From an uncultured Stenotrophomonas sp. (GTDB lineage Bacteria > Pseudomonadota > Gammaproteobacteria > Xanthomonadales > Xanthomonadaceae): DNA of 64,000 bases. A model generated the notes under the pieces. The model was not told the DNA's origin, made no database searches, and was given only the letters and a program-made list of their open reading frames with translations. Position numbers and translations under genes: made by a program. The stretch is from NCBI RefSeq assembly GCF_913778665.1, contig NZ_CAJYVQ010000007.1, positions 1 through 64,000 of the forward strand, given 5' to 3'. Shown here in pieces: positions 21,680 to 30,147 of this stretch (the first letter of the stretch is position 1; the number at the start of each line of letters is the position of its first letter).

Positions 21680-22294
21680 ATGAAAACCTTTCGCCGTCTT
21701 GTGCCCATGGCTGCCATTGGCGGGGCCCTGCTGCTGCTCGCTACTGCGGTGACCGCCGCCGATGGCGTGCTGCACCCGTTCCTGGCGGCGCAGCCGAAGC
21801 AGGCGCCGCAGGAAGTGAACCTGGCGGTGGAGATCCCGGCCGGCAGCTTCACCAAGTACGAGATCAAGGAAGATGGGCTGGTGCATGTGGACCGCTTCCA
21901 GTCGATGCCGGTTGCCTATCCGGCCAACTACGGTTCGATGCCGCGCACGCTGGCCGGCGACAACGACCCGCTGGACGCACTGGTGCTGACCCGCGAGCCG
22001 CTGCATCCGGGCGTGATCGTGCGCTTCCGGCCGATCGGCTACCTGAAGATGATCGATGGCGGCGAGCACGACGAGAAGATCATCGGCGTGCCCACCGACA
22101 AGGTTGATCCGAGTTACGCCAACATCCGCGATCTGGCCGATCTGCCGGAGATCGAACGGCAGCGCATCGAGGCGTTCTTCCGTGTCTACAAGGACCTGCC
22201 GGCAGGGCGCAATCCGGTGCAGCTCAACGGCTGGGGCAACGCCGCCGAGGCGCGCGCGTTGATCAGCGAGGCGATGCAGCGCTTCAGGCCGTAG
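21680..22294 (+). CDS. ppa: exported inorganic pyrophosphatase
   Basis: This 204-residue family I pyrophosphatase has the signature DNDPLDALVL (about residues 94-103) and substrate loops around YPANYGSMPRT and EHDEKIIGVP. An N-terminal signal (residues 1-28, MKTFRRL to VTAADG) predicts export, which is unusual because Ppa is normally cytosolic. It follows the phosphatase by 10 nt with an AGGAG site. It may complete extracellular phosphate release. The stop TAG is formed by the head of a SMAG repeat. Confidence 0.9.
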   Translation: MKTFRRLVPMAAIGGALLLLATAVTAADGVLHPFLAAQPKQAPQEVNLAVEIPAGSFTKYEIKEDGLVHVDRFQSMPVAYPANYGSMPRTLAGDNDPLDALVLTREPLHPGVIVRFRPIGYLKMIDGGEHDEKIIGVPTDKVDPSYANIRDLADLPEIERQRIEAFFRVYKDLPAGRNPVQLNGWGNAAEARALISEAMQRFRP

Positions 22295-22313
22295 ATCCAG
22301 GCCATGCGTGGAT
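22291..22313 (+). repeat. SMAG repeat supplying the ppa stop codon
   Basis: GTAGATCCAGGCCATGCGTGGAT; the TAG at 22292-22294 is the stop of the pyrophosphatase gene. Confidence 0.75.
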
Positions 22314-22382
22314 GCCCCGCCCACGCATCGCCTTCACCGCCGCTGGCTATCATGTGCGCCTTCCACAACGAAGGCAGTGTCT

Positions 22383-23798
22383 GTGTCGGTAGCGTTGGTA
22401 TGGTTCCGCCGTGATCTGCGGCTGCAGGACAACCCGGCCCTGCAGGCCGCGCTGGATGCTGGCCACGACGTGGTGCCGGTCTACGTCCATGCGCCGCAGG
22501 AAGAAGGCGAGTGGGCACCGGGTGCGGCCTCCAATGCGTGGCGCCAGCGTTCGCTGGCGGCGCTGGATGCCGACCTGCGCGCGCGTGGCTCTTCGCTGGT
22601 GCTGCGCAGCGGCGACAGCCTGCCGACCCTGCAGGCGTTGATCGAGCAGACCGGCGCTGAAGCGGTGTACTGGAACCGCAAGTACGAGCCGGCCACGCAG
22701 CCACGCGATGCCACCATCAAGCGCACGCTGCGCGAGCAGGGCATCGATGCGCAGAGCTGCAATGGCAGCCTGCTGTTCGAGCCCTGGGACATCGCCACCC
22801 AGCAGGGACAGCCGTACAAGGTCTTCACCCCCTACTGGCGCAACGTGCTCAGCCATTGGCGCCTGCCCGCGTTGCAGGCTGCGCCGCAGGCGTTGGCGAC
22901 GCACACGGTCGGCAGCCTCGCGCTGGACGAGTTGCAGCTTGCGCCAACGCTGGACTGGGACACCGGCTTCTGGGAGCACTGGCAGCCGGGCGAGGCCGGC
23001 GCGCTGGAGGCGCTGTCGGTTTTCGAGGACGGCGCCCTGCGCGGCTACCGTGAGCAGCGTGACCTGCCGGACCGGGTCGGAACCTCACGCATGTCGCCGC
23101 ACCTGCATTTCGGCGAGATTGCGCCGTGGCGCATCGCCCACGCGCTGCAAGGGCTGCGCAGCGCCGCTACCGACGCCGACATCGATGGCTACCTGCGCCA
23201 GCTGGGCTGGCGTGACTTCGCCTACCACCTGCTGCACCACTTCCCGAAGACACCCACCGACAACCTCAACCCGCGCTTCGATCGCTTCCCCTGGGCAGAC
23301 CCCACCGCCGCGCAGCTGCGCAACTGGCAGCGCGGCCACACCGGCGTGCCGATCGTCGATGCCGGCCTGCGCGAGCTGTGGCACACCGGCTACATGCACA
23401 ATCGGGTGCGCATGATCGTCGCCAGCTACCTGTGCAAGCACCTGCGCGCGCACTGGCTGCACGGCGCACGCTGGTTCTGGGACACCCTGGTCGATGCCGA
23501 CCTGGCCAACAACACGATGGGCTGGCAGTGGGTGGCCGGCACCGGAGCCGATGCCGCGCCGTACTTCCGCGTGTTCAATCCGGTGACCCAGGCCGAGAAG
23601 TTCGATCCGCAGGCCCGTTACATCAGCCGTTGGGTGCCCGAACTGGCGGCGCTGCCGGTAAAGGCCCGCTTCGCACCGTGGCAGCATCCACAGTTGCTGG
23701 CCGCGCATGCGCCGGGCTATCCGCGCACGCCGCTGGTGGATCTTGCCGCCGGGCGCGACGCCGCGCTGGCGGCTTACCGCCAGTCGGGCGCGGGGTAA
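22383..23798 (+). CDS. phrB: deoxyribodipyrimidine photolyase
   Basis: This 471-residue photolyase/cryptochrome uses blue light to split cyclobutane pyrimidine dimers. The start is GTG 22383 (VSVALVWFRRDLRLQDNPAL), with GAAGG 8 nt upstream; GTG 22377 is an alternative. FAD-binding signatures are TRGxx-like GTSRMSPHLHFGEI, GWRDFAYHLL, MHNRVRM and the tryptophan-rich WRWxAGTG-type loop (GWQWVAGTGADAAPYFRVFNP). Monocistronic. Confidence 0.95.
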   Translation: MSVALVWFRRDLRLQDNPALQAALDAGHDVVPVYVHAPQEEGEWAPGAASNAWRQRSLAALDADLRARGSSLVLRSGDSLPTLQALIEQTGAEAVYWNRKYEPATQPRDATIKRTLREQGIDAQSCNGSLLFEPWDIATQQGQPYKVFTPYWRNVLSHWRLPALQAAPQALATHTVGSLALDELQLAPTLDWDTGFWEHWQPGEAGALEALSVFEDGALRGYREQRDLPDRVGTSRMSPHLHFGEIAPWRIAHALQGLRSAATDADIDGYLRQLGWRDFAYHLLHHFPKTPTDNLNPRFDRFPWADPTAAQLRNWQRGHTGVPIVDAGLRELWHTGYMHNRVRMIVASYLCKHLRAHWLHGARWFWDTLVDADLANNTMGWQWVAGTGADAAPYFRVFNPVTQAEKFDPQARYISRWVPELAALPVKARFAPWQHPQLLAAHAPGYPRTPLVDLAAGRDAALAAYRQSGAG

Positions 23799-23938
23799 AG
23801 CGCCGGCCGCGCGAGCCAGTCAGTTAGCTGAACGCGCCCTTGTCGAGCGGAGGGATCATCATCCCGACATCGCATCTGCCTGTTTATCCTTTTTGCGCCC
23901 GCAAGCCGCCGGCCCGACCGGAAACCAAGGAGAACCTC

Positions 23939-24634
23939 ATGATCCGCAACACCACCCGCAACGTCGCACTGGCCCTGATGAGTGCGGCCGTCCTGTCGGC
24001 CTGCGCCACCGGCGGCTCCTATGTGCAGAGTGACCAGTACGGCAATCCGACCGAGCAGCAGAACCGCACCGGTCGCAATGCGCTGATTGGTACCGCCATC
24101 GGCGTCGCCGCCGGCCTGCTGACCGGCGACAGCGCCACCGAGCGCCGCCAGCATGCACTGATCGGTGCCGGTATCGGCGCACTGAGCGGTGCTGCGGTCG
24201 GCCAGTACCAGGATCGCCAGGAACGCGCGCTGCGCGAGCGCACCGCCAACACCGGCATCGATGTGCAGCGCCAGGGCGACAACATCATGCTGAACCTGCC
24301 GGACGGCATCACCTTCGACTTTGGCAAGTCGACCCTGAAGCCGCAGTTCTACGGTTCGCTCAACGGTGTTGCCGGTACCCTGCGTGAATACAACCAGACC
24401 ATGATCGAAGTGGTCGGCCACACCGACAGCATCGGCAGCGACGCAGTCAACAACCGCCTGTCGAAGGAGCGTGCCGACTCGGTGGCGCAGTACCTGATCG
24501 GCCAGGGCGTGCAGAGCGTACGCATTGAAACCCTGGGTGCCGGCAAGGCATACCCGATTGCCGACAACAGCACCGATGCGGGCCGCGCGAAGAATCGCCG
24601 CGTCGAGATCCGCGTGATTCCGCTCAAGCAATAA
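23939..24634 (+). CDS. OmpA-family lipoprotein with glycine-zipper
   Basis: This 231-residue outer-membrane lipoprotein has lipobox LSAC (lipid Cys at about residue 22), a glycine-zipper region (residues about 45-100, GTAIGVAAGLLTG and GAGIGALSGAAVG), then an OmpA peptidoglycan-binding domain (about 115-228) with NxxLSxxRAxSV (NNRLSKERADSV) and NRRVEI. YiaD is the closest familiar type. It probably tethers the outer membrane to the wall. It ends before a strong terminator. Confidence 0.9.
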   Translation: MIRNTTRNVALALMSAAVLSACATGGSYVQSDQYGNPTEQQNRTGRNALIGTAIGVAAGLLTGDSATERRQHALIGAGIGALSGAAVGQYQDRQERALRERTANTGIDVQRQGDNIMLNLPDGITFDFGKSTLKPQFYGSLNGVAGTLREYNQTMIEVVGHTDSIGSDAVNNRLSKERADSVAQYLIGQGVQSVRIETLGAGKAYPIADNSTDAGRAKNRRVEIRVIPLKQ

Positions 24635-24680
24635 CGCATAGCGTTACTGCGTAAGCTGGTCCGGCCTTCGGCCGGAACGA

Positions 24681-24708
24681 AAATGCCGCCCTTGCAGGCG
24701 GCATTTTT
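24681..24708 (+). terminator. terminator of the OmpA-like gene
   Basis: AAATGCCGCC-cttgca-GGCGGCATTT followed by TT. A second hairpin, CCGGCCTTCGGCCGG, lies just before it. Confidence 0.85.
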
Positions 24709-24764
24709 GTGGGTGCCGAGCGTTGCTCGGCACGCCGATAGCCTGCGACGTGGCCTTGCCCACG

Positions 24765-25490
24765 TCAGATCGTGGCGGTGGGCCGCACCACGATCTCGTT
24801 CACATCCACGTCGCTCGGCTGCTCGATCGCAAACCGTACCGCGCGGCCAATCGCATCGGGCTGCAGTGCGATGGCGCGGTACTGCACCATCGCTTCTGCC
24901 GCGACCGGATCAGTGATGGTGTCAGCCAGCTCGCTTTCCACCACACCCGGATGAATGCAGGTCACCCGCAGCTCGCGGTGCTCCTGGCGCAGGCCCTCGG
25001 AAATCGCACGCACCGCGTATTTGGTCGCGCAGTACACCGCCGCCGTCGGTACCACCGACAACGCACCGATCGAGGCGATGTTGATGATCTGCCCCTGGCC
25101 GCGCGCCTGCATGTGCGGCAGCACGGCGGCGATGCCGTGCAGCACACCGCGGATGTTGACGTCGATCATCCGGTCCCACTCGTCCACCTTCAACGAGGCC
25201 ATCGGCGAGAGCGGCATGACGCCGGCGTTGTTGACGATCACATCAATGCTGCCGAACTCCGCCAGCGCGGCGGCGGCGAAGGCCTCGACCTGCGCGCGCT
25301 GGGTCACGTCCAGCGCCTGCACCAGCACCTGCGCACCTTGCCCGCGCAGTTCGTCGGCCAATGCCTGCAGGCGGTCCACGCGGCGCGCGCCCAGCACCAG
25401 GCGTGCACCCGGCTGGGCCAGTGTGCGGGCAATGCCGGCGCCGATGCCGCTGGACGCGCCGGTGATGAGGATGGTTCGGGAAACGCTCAT
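24765..25490 (-). CDS. short-chain dehydrogenase/reductase
   Basis: This 241-residue classical SDR has the NAD(P)-binding TGASSGIGAGIA (about residues 10-21), NNAG (about 87-90) and the catalytic Ser/Tyr-xxx-Lys in YCATKYAV. Substrate unknown. It is divergent from a LysR gene with 118 nt between starts, the usual arrangement of a LysR regulator and its target. Confidence 0.88.
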   Translation of the reverse strand: MSVSRTILITGASSGIGAGIARTLAQPGARLVLGARRVDRLQALADELRGQGAQVLVQALDVTQRAQVEAFAAAALAEFGSIDVIVNNAGVMPLSPMASLKVDEWDRMIDVNIRGVLHGIAAVLPHMQARGQGQIINIASIGALSVVPTAAVYCATKYAVRAISEGLRQEHRELRVTCIHPGVVESELADTITDPVAAEAMVQYRAIALQPDAIGRAVRFAIEQPSDVDVNEIVVRPTATI

Positions 25491-25590
25491 GGCAGGACTC
25501 CTGATCGGTGGAAAGGGTCGGTCTGGACCCGGTGTCGCCACGGTAGATCGCCCGCATTGTCGCGATAAGATGGCCATTGCCGATCAGCCT

Positions 25591-25606
25591 GTTAAGAACT
25601 GCTAAC
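25591..25606. promoter_or_regulatory. candidate LysR operator
   Basis: GTTA-N8-TAAC is an imperfect dyad 2 nt before the LysR start in the SDR-LysR gap. Not a canonical T-N11-A site. Confidence 0.25.
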
Positions 25607-25608
25607 CA

Positions 25609-26499
25609 ATGTCCGTCGATCTCAATGCCCTTGCCGTATTCCAGCGGGTGGCCGAGTGCCGCAGCTTCACCGGTGCGGCCGACCAGCTGGGCGTGACCCG
25701 GTCCGCGGTCAGCCAGACGATCAGCAAGCTGGAGCAGGCGCTGGGCATCGCCCTGGTCCTGCGCACCACGCGCAGCGTCAATCTGACCGACGCTGGGCAG
25801 GCGCTGCTGGCGTCGGTGCGCCCGGCGCTGGCCGAACTGGATACCGCACTGGAGGCCACCCAACGGCGCCAGTCCGCAGTGTCCGGACAGCTGAGGCTCG
25901 CCGTCTCCTCCATCGCCGAGGCGTTCCTCGCCGGTCCGTTGCTGGCCACGTTCGCGGCACGCTATCCGGCGCTGCAGTTGGACATCACCGTGACCGACGA
26001 AGCGTTCGACATCGTCGGCGCGGGCTTCGACGCCGGCGTGCGACTGGGCGAGGTCATTGCGCAGGACATGGTCGCGGTCCCGGTGTCGGCGCGGCAGCGC
26101 CAGCTGGTGGTGTGCTCGCCGGGTTATCGCGACGCACACGATCTGCCGACCCATCCGCGCGAGCTGGGGGCCCATCGTTGCATCGGCTGGCGCAGCGCGC
26201 CGGGCAGGGCGCCTTATCGCTGGGAATTCGAAGAGCGTGGCCGCGAATTCAGTGTTGATGTGCGGCCGGAAATCACCAGCAACGACATGGGTGTGATGCT
26301 CAGGTTGGCATTGGCCGGCGCAGGCCTCGCCATCGGCATGGAAGAGACCTGGCGGCCCTGGCTACAGCGCGGCGAACTGGTTCCGGTGCTGGAAGCCTAT
26401 TGCCCGTGGTTTGCGGGCTTCTTCCTGTATTACCCCAGCCGCCGCCAGGCCGAGCCGAAGCTGCGCGCGCTGGTGGAACACGTGCTGTCCGAACTGTAG
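25609..26499 (+). CDS. LysR-family transcriptional regulator
   Basis: This 296-residue LTTR has a winged helix at residues 4-62 (AVFQRVAECRSFTGAADQLGVTRSAVSQTISKLE) and a periplasmic-binding-like effector domain from about residue 90. It probably controls the divergent SDR gene. The stop TAG lies in the head of a perfect GTAG palindrome. Confidence 0.92.
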   Translation: MSVDLNALAVFQRVAECRSFTGAADQLGVTRSAVSQTISKLEQALGIALVLRTTRSVNLTDAGQALLASVRPALAELDTALEATQRRQSAVSGQLRLAVSSIAEAFLAGPLLATFAARYPALQLDITVTDEAFDIVGAGFDAGVRLGEVIAQDMVAVPVSARQRQLVVCSPGYRDAHDLPTHPRELGAHRCIGWRSAPGRAPYRWEFEERGREFSVDVRPEITSNDMGVMLRLALAGAGLAIGMEETWRPWLQRGELVPVLEAYCPWFAGFFLYYPSRRQAEPKLRALVEHVLSEL

Positions 26500-26522
26500 A
26501 GTCGAGCCGTGCTCGACTCTAC
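26496..26522. repeat. perfect GTAG palindrome (SMAG-like)
   Basis: GTAGAGTCGAG-CCGTG-CTCGACTCTAC; its TAG at 26497-26499 is the stop codon of the LysR gene. It lies between convergent LysR genes and may terminate both. Confidence 0.8.
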
Positions 26523-26531
26523 AAGCGGCGG

Positions 26532-27563
26532 TCATGCCGCCGAAACGGCCACCTTCTCCAGAATGCGCTTGCCGCTGCTTTCCAGCGCCGCGTCTTCCTG
26601 CGCCTTCTGCTGCTGCGCCAGCTTCGCGCCCGGGCACTGCGCCAGCATGTAGTTGGCGTCGAAGTTGAGCTTCTCGACCAGGAAGTCGACGAACGCACGC
26701 ACCTTCGGCGAGACCAGGCGGCCACCGGCGAACACGGCGTTGAAATCCACTTCCGGGCCGGTCCAGCCGGCCAGCACGCGGCGCACCATGCCCGACTCGA
26801 CGAACGGCTTGGCCATCACATCGCCGGTCAGCAGCAGGCCTTCGCCACACACCAGCGCGCCGTTCAACGCTGACATGTCGTTGGCGGTCATCAGCGGGGT
26901 GACCGGGAAATCGCGCAGTTCGCCGCCGTTCTCGCCCAGCTGCCAGGTAAAACGAGGCGAGTTGCCGGTGTGGTAGGGCTTGCGCATGGCCAGGATGCGA
27001 TGGAACTGCAGCTCTTCCGGGTGCAGCGGTTCGCCGTAGCGTTCGATGTAGGCCGGGCTGGCAAACACTTGCGTGCGCAGGCTGCCCAGCTTGCGTGCGA
27101 CGAGGTTGGAATCGGGCAGGGCACCGACACGCAGCGCAAGGTCCGCTTCACCTGCAATCAGGTCCAGCTTCTCGTTGCCCATGTGCATGTCCAGGCGGAT
27201 TTCCGGATACTGCGCATGGAACTGGCCCAGCAGCGGTGCGATCCAGGTGATGCCGATCGAGTAGGGCACGGTGAAGCGCAGCCAGCCGCGCGGGCCGGAC
27301 TGCAACTGGCTCACCGCGCTCTCGGCTTCTTCCAGCTCGCGCGCGATGCGTTGGCAGTGCTCGTGATAGATCGAGCCGGCTTCGGTCAGGCCGAGGCGGC
27401 GCGTGGTCCGGTGCAGCAGGCGCGCGCCCAGGCGCGTTTCCAGTTCCTGCACTTTGCGGCTGACCGTGGTCTTGGGCAGGCCGAGCGATTTGGCAGCGGC
27501 AATGAAGCTGCCTTGCTCGACCACCTTGACGAAGATCAGCGTCTCGTTGAGATCGTGGGACAT
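26532..27563 (-). CDS. smeRv: SmeRv, LysR regulator of the SmeVWX pump
   Basis: This 343-residue LTTR has an HTH at residues 6-64 (FVKVVEQGSFIAAAKSLGLPKTTVSRKVQELE). It is transcribed away from smeU1-V-W-U2-X, exactly as SmeRv is in S. maltophilia. SmeRv is known to govern this pump, and substitutions at Gly266 are, as I recall, linked to pump overproduction. With the start at 27563, residue 266 is Gly here (VLAG at 263-266), so that change is absent. The ATG at 27563 gives MSHDLNETL; an upstream ATG 33 nt earlier is less likely. Confidence 0.9.
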   Translation of the reverse strand: MSHDLNETLIFVKVVEQGSFIAAAKSLGLPKTTVSRKVQELETRLGARLLHRTTRRLGLTEAGSIYHEHCQRIARELEEAESAVSQLQSGPRGWLRFTVPYSIGITWIAPLLGQFHAQYPEIRLDMHMGNEKLDLIAGEADLALRVGALPDSNLVARKLGSLRTQVFASPAYIERYGEPLHPEELQFHRILAMRKPYHTGNSPRFTWQLGENGGELRDFPVTPLMTANDMSALNGALVCGEGLLLTGDVMAKPFVESGMVRRVLAGWTGPEVDFNAVFAGGRLVSPKVRAFVDFLVEKLNFDANYMLAQCPGAKLAQQQKAQEDAALESSGKRILEKVAVSAA

Positions 27564-27629
27564 GGTCGGGGGTCCTGGACGTCGGGAATGGGACAATCGT
27601 GACAGAACGATTGGACCGGGTGCGGGATG

Positions 27630-27644
27630 ATTATTCCCCTTAAT
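27630..27644. promoter_or_regulatory. candidate SmeRv operator (T-N11-A)
   Basis: ATTA-N7-TAAT (27630-27644) fits the T-N11-A LysR box with a dyad. It lies 66 nt upstream of the smeRv start, in the gap between smeRv and the pump operon. A near-direct repeat, TAATCAGGACTAATCA, overlaps it on the right (27641-27656). Confidence 0.5.
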
Positions 27645-27710
27645 CAGGACTAATCAAGTAAAGGTTTGAGGTCTATCGTGGCGCCATTCGTTAATTGGAG
27701 CCCGTCCGCC

Positions 27711-27938
27711 ATGAGCCTGCGCAACATTCTTGCCCGACTCCGGAACGCCGGCCAGAACACCCTGGACCTGGCGATGACCGTCGAAGCCCGTCCGAGTTCC
27801 TTGGTGCACAAGGACTTCCGTGAGTTTACCGCGCCCATGCGTCAGCAGCGTGGCGGCGCCATCCGCCTGGCCCCGCATAAGGGCGACCGCCTGCGTCGAA
27901 TCGGGACTATCCCGGATTTGGGAGGAAATGTCCCGTGA
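27711..27938 (+). CDS. possible 75-codon leader ORF of the sme operon
   Basis: ATG 27711 opens a frame of 75 residues (MSLRNILARLRNAGQNTLDL at the start, IGTIPDLGGNVP at the end), rich in Arg, with no recognised domain. Its TGA overlaps the GTG start of smeU1 (GTGA at 27935-27938). A GGAG lies 10 nt before its ATG. It occupies most of the 371-nt gap between the smeRv and smeU1 starts. Either a real small protein or a leader that couples translation into smeU1. Confidence 0.4.
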   Translation: MSLRNILARLRNAGQNTLDLAMTVEARPSSLVHKDFREFTAPMRQQRGGAIRLAPHKGDRLRRIGTIPDLGGNVP

Positions 27939-28705
27939 ATGGGATACTGACGCCCGAAGTCCTGGTCCTCGGTGGCACCGGTGCGGTCGGCCAGGGCGTG
28001 GTCGGCGCATTGCTGGAGGCCGGCAGCCCGGTGCTTGTGGTTGGCCGCGACCCGGGCCGGCTGGCGGCACTGCACGAGCAGTTTGCCGATGAGCCGGGCC
28101 TGGAGACGGTGCTGGGTTCGCTCAGCGACGATGGATCGGCGCGCGCGCTGGCCGAACGCATCGCGCAGCGCCCGCGACCGCTGGCGGCGGTGATCGCCGC
28201 GATGGGCGGCCCGTACCGCCGCGGCCGGGTGACCGATCGCAACGGTGACGAACTGATGGGCGCGATGCAGGCCGATCTGATGCCGCACGTACACGCGGTG
28301 CGTCACCTGCTGCCGCTGCTGCAGGACAACGTGCACGCGCGCCGCTACGTGATGATCGGCAGCCCGGCCAACGCCAAGCCATGGGCGGGCTACGGCGAAA
28401 CCTCGATCACCACCGCCGCACTGCGCATGTATGCGCAGGTGGTGCACCAGGAAGCGCAGGCGCTGGGCGTGCGCGCGCAGATGCTGGAAGTGTGCAGCCC
28501 GGTGTGCACCCCGGCCAACGCGGCCAACGCCTGCATCGAGTGGCCCAGCTCGCTGCTGGTCGGCCGCCGCGTGGTCTCGCTGCTGGATGGTTGCCGTGAC
28601 AACCGCGCCATCGTCCGCTGTGACAGCAGCGATGCCGAATTGCCGCGCGGCCTCCTGCGCCTTGAAGTTCCTCCTTTGTGGCGCGATACCGCCGGCGTCG
28701 CTTGA
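27935..28705 (+). CDS. smeU1: SmeU1, short-chain dehydrogenase of the SmeVWX operon
   Basis: This 256-residue Rossmann protein is first in the pump operon. VLVLGGTGAVGQGVVGALLE (residues 9-28) is the dinucleotide-binding glycine motif. The usual SDR Tyr-Lys pair is not clear in YGETSITTAALRMYAQVV, so activity is uncertain. GTG 27935 has a strong GGGAGGAAA site and is in frame; the nearby ATG at 27939 is not. Position before smeV identifies it. Confidence 0.85.
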   Translation: MNGILTPEVLVLGGTGAVGQGVVGALLEAGSPVLVVGRDPGRLAALHEQFADEPGLETVLGSLSDDGSARALAERIAQRPRPLAAVIAAMGGPYRRGRVTDRNGDELMGAMQADLMPHVHAVRHLLPLLQDNVHARRYVMIGSPANAKPWAGYGETSITTAALRMYAQVVHQEAQALGVRAQMLEVCSPVCTPANAANACIEWPSSLLVGRRVVSLLDGCRDNRAIVRCDSSDAELPRGLLRLEVPPLWRDTAGVA

Positions 28706-28787
28706 CCTCGACCTTGGTTGAGGTCGCAGTATTCGCCGCCGCTCTTTGCAACACGTTCTCATATAGCTGTACCACCCCTCCGTACGG

Positions 28788-30020
28788 ATGCATGCCATGA
28801 CTTCCCCCAATACCACCCCACATCGTTTCGGCCATCGCATTGCGATGGTCGGCGTGTCGATCCTCGCCGCAGCCGTACTGGCGGCCTGCAGCGGCGGCCA
28901 TGCCGAAGAAGCCGGTGCGCCGCCGCCGCCGCAGGTCAGCGCCGCGCCGGTGCTGGTCAAGCAGGTCAGCCAGTGGGACGAGTTCAGCGGCCGCGTCGAG
29001 GCGGTGCAGAGCGTTGAACTGCGTCCGCGCGTTTCCGGTTACATCGACAAGGTCAACTATGTCGAAGGCCAGGAAGTGAAGAAGGGCGAAGTGCTCTTCA
29101 CCATTGACGCCCGCAGCTACCAGGCCGAGTACGATCGCGCTGCCGCCGAACTGGCCCGCGCACGTACCCAGGCCACGTTGGCGCGCAGCGAGTCCGAGCG
29201 TGCCAAGCGCCTGTCCGAACAGCAGGCGATCTCCACCGAGACCGCCGAGCAGCGTCGTGCCGCCGCTGACCAGTCCGGTGCCGCCGTGCAGGCCGCGCAG
29301 GCGGCGCTGGATGCGGCCCGCCTCAACCTGGAGTTCACCAAGGTGCGTGCACCGATCGACGGCCGTGCCGGCCGCGCGATGGTCACCGCCGGCAACCTGG
29401 TCACCGCCGGCGACAGCGCCAGCGTGCTGACCACGCTGGTTTCGCTGGATACCGTGTTCGTTTACTTCGATGCCGACGAAAGCACCTTCCTGCGCTATGC
29501 CCAGATGGCACGCAAGGGCGAGCGCCCGAGCGAGCGTGACAGCGAGCTGCCGGTGAAGGTCGGTCTGTCCGGTGAAGAAGGGTACCCGCACGCGGGCAAG
29601 GTCGACTTCCTCGACAACCAGGTCGCGCGCAGCACCGGCACCATCCGCGTCCGCGCTCTGCTGGACAACGCCGACCGCCAGTTCACGCCGGGCCTGTTCG
29701 CCCGCGTGCAGCTGCTCGGCAGTGGCCAGTTCCAGGCCATGCTGATCGACGACAAGGCCGTGCTGACCGACCAGGACCGCAAGTACGTGTACGTGGTCGA
29801 CAAGGATGGCAAGGCCCAGCGCCGTGACATCCAGCTCGGCCGCACCGCCGACGGCCTGCGCATTGTCGAGCACGGCCTGGCCGCCGGCGACAAGGTGATC
29901 ATCGACGGCGTGCAGAAGGTCTTCATGCCGGGCATGCCGGTGCAGGCCAAGGCGGTGGCGATGCAGCCGCAGGCTGCGCCGGCACCGGGCCGCGATGCCA
30001 CCGCCGCCCTGAAGCACTGA
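28788..30020 (+). CDS. smeV: SmeV, RND pump periplasmic adaptor
   Basis: This 410-residue membrane-fusion lipoprotein has a long N-terminus, a lipobox AVLAAC (lipid Cys at about residue 34), lipoyl halves (VELRPRVSGYIDKVNYVEGQ; LEFTKVRAPIDGRAG), an alpha-hairpin of Ala/Arg/Gln-rich heptads between them, and a beta-barrel domain. It joins SmeW to SmeX. Start may be ATG 28788 or ATG 28797. A 127-nt gap separates it from smeW. Confidence 0.93.
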   Translation: MHAMTSPNTTPHRFGHRIAMVGVSILAAAVLAACSGGHAEEAGAPPPPQVSAAPVLVKQVSQWDEFSGRVEAVQSVELRPRVSGYIDKVNYVEGQEVKKGEVLFTIDARSYQAEYDRAAAELARARTQATLARSESERAKRLSEQQAISTETAEQRRAAADQSGAAVQAAQAALDAARLNLEFTKVRAPIDGRAGRAMVTAGNLVTAGDSASVLTTLVSLDTVFVYFDADESTFLRYAQMARKGERPSERDSELPVKVGLSGEEGYPHAGKVDFLDNQVARSTGTIRVRALLDNADRQFTPGLFARVQLLGSGQFQAMLIDDKAVLTDQDRKYVYVVDKDGKAQRRDIQLGRTADGLRIVEHGLAAGDKVIIDGVQKVFMPGMPVQAKAVAMQPQAAPAPGRDATAALKH

Positions 30021-30147
30021 TCCGCCGTCTCCTGATCCGCGTTTCCGCTTAGCTGCCGGCGCCAGCGGCAGCCGTCCCTGCCTTCGTCATCCCGGCGAGG
30101 GGCAGGGTGGCTGTTGCCCGCCGGCGGCCTTTCCCAGGAATTCCTCC

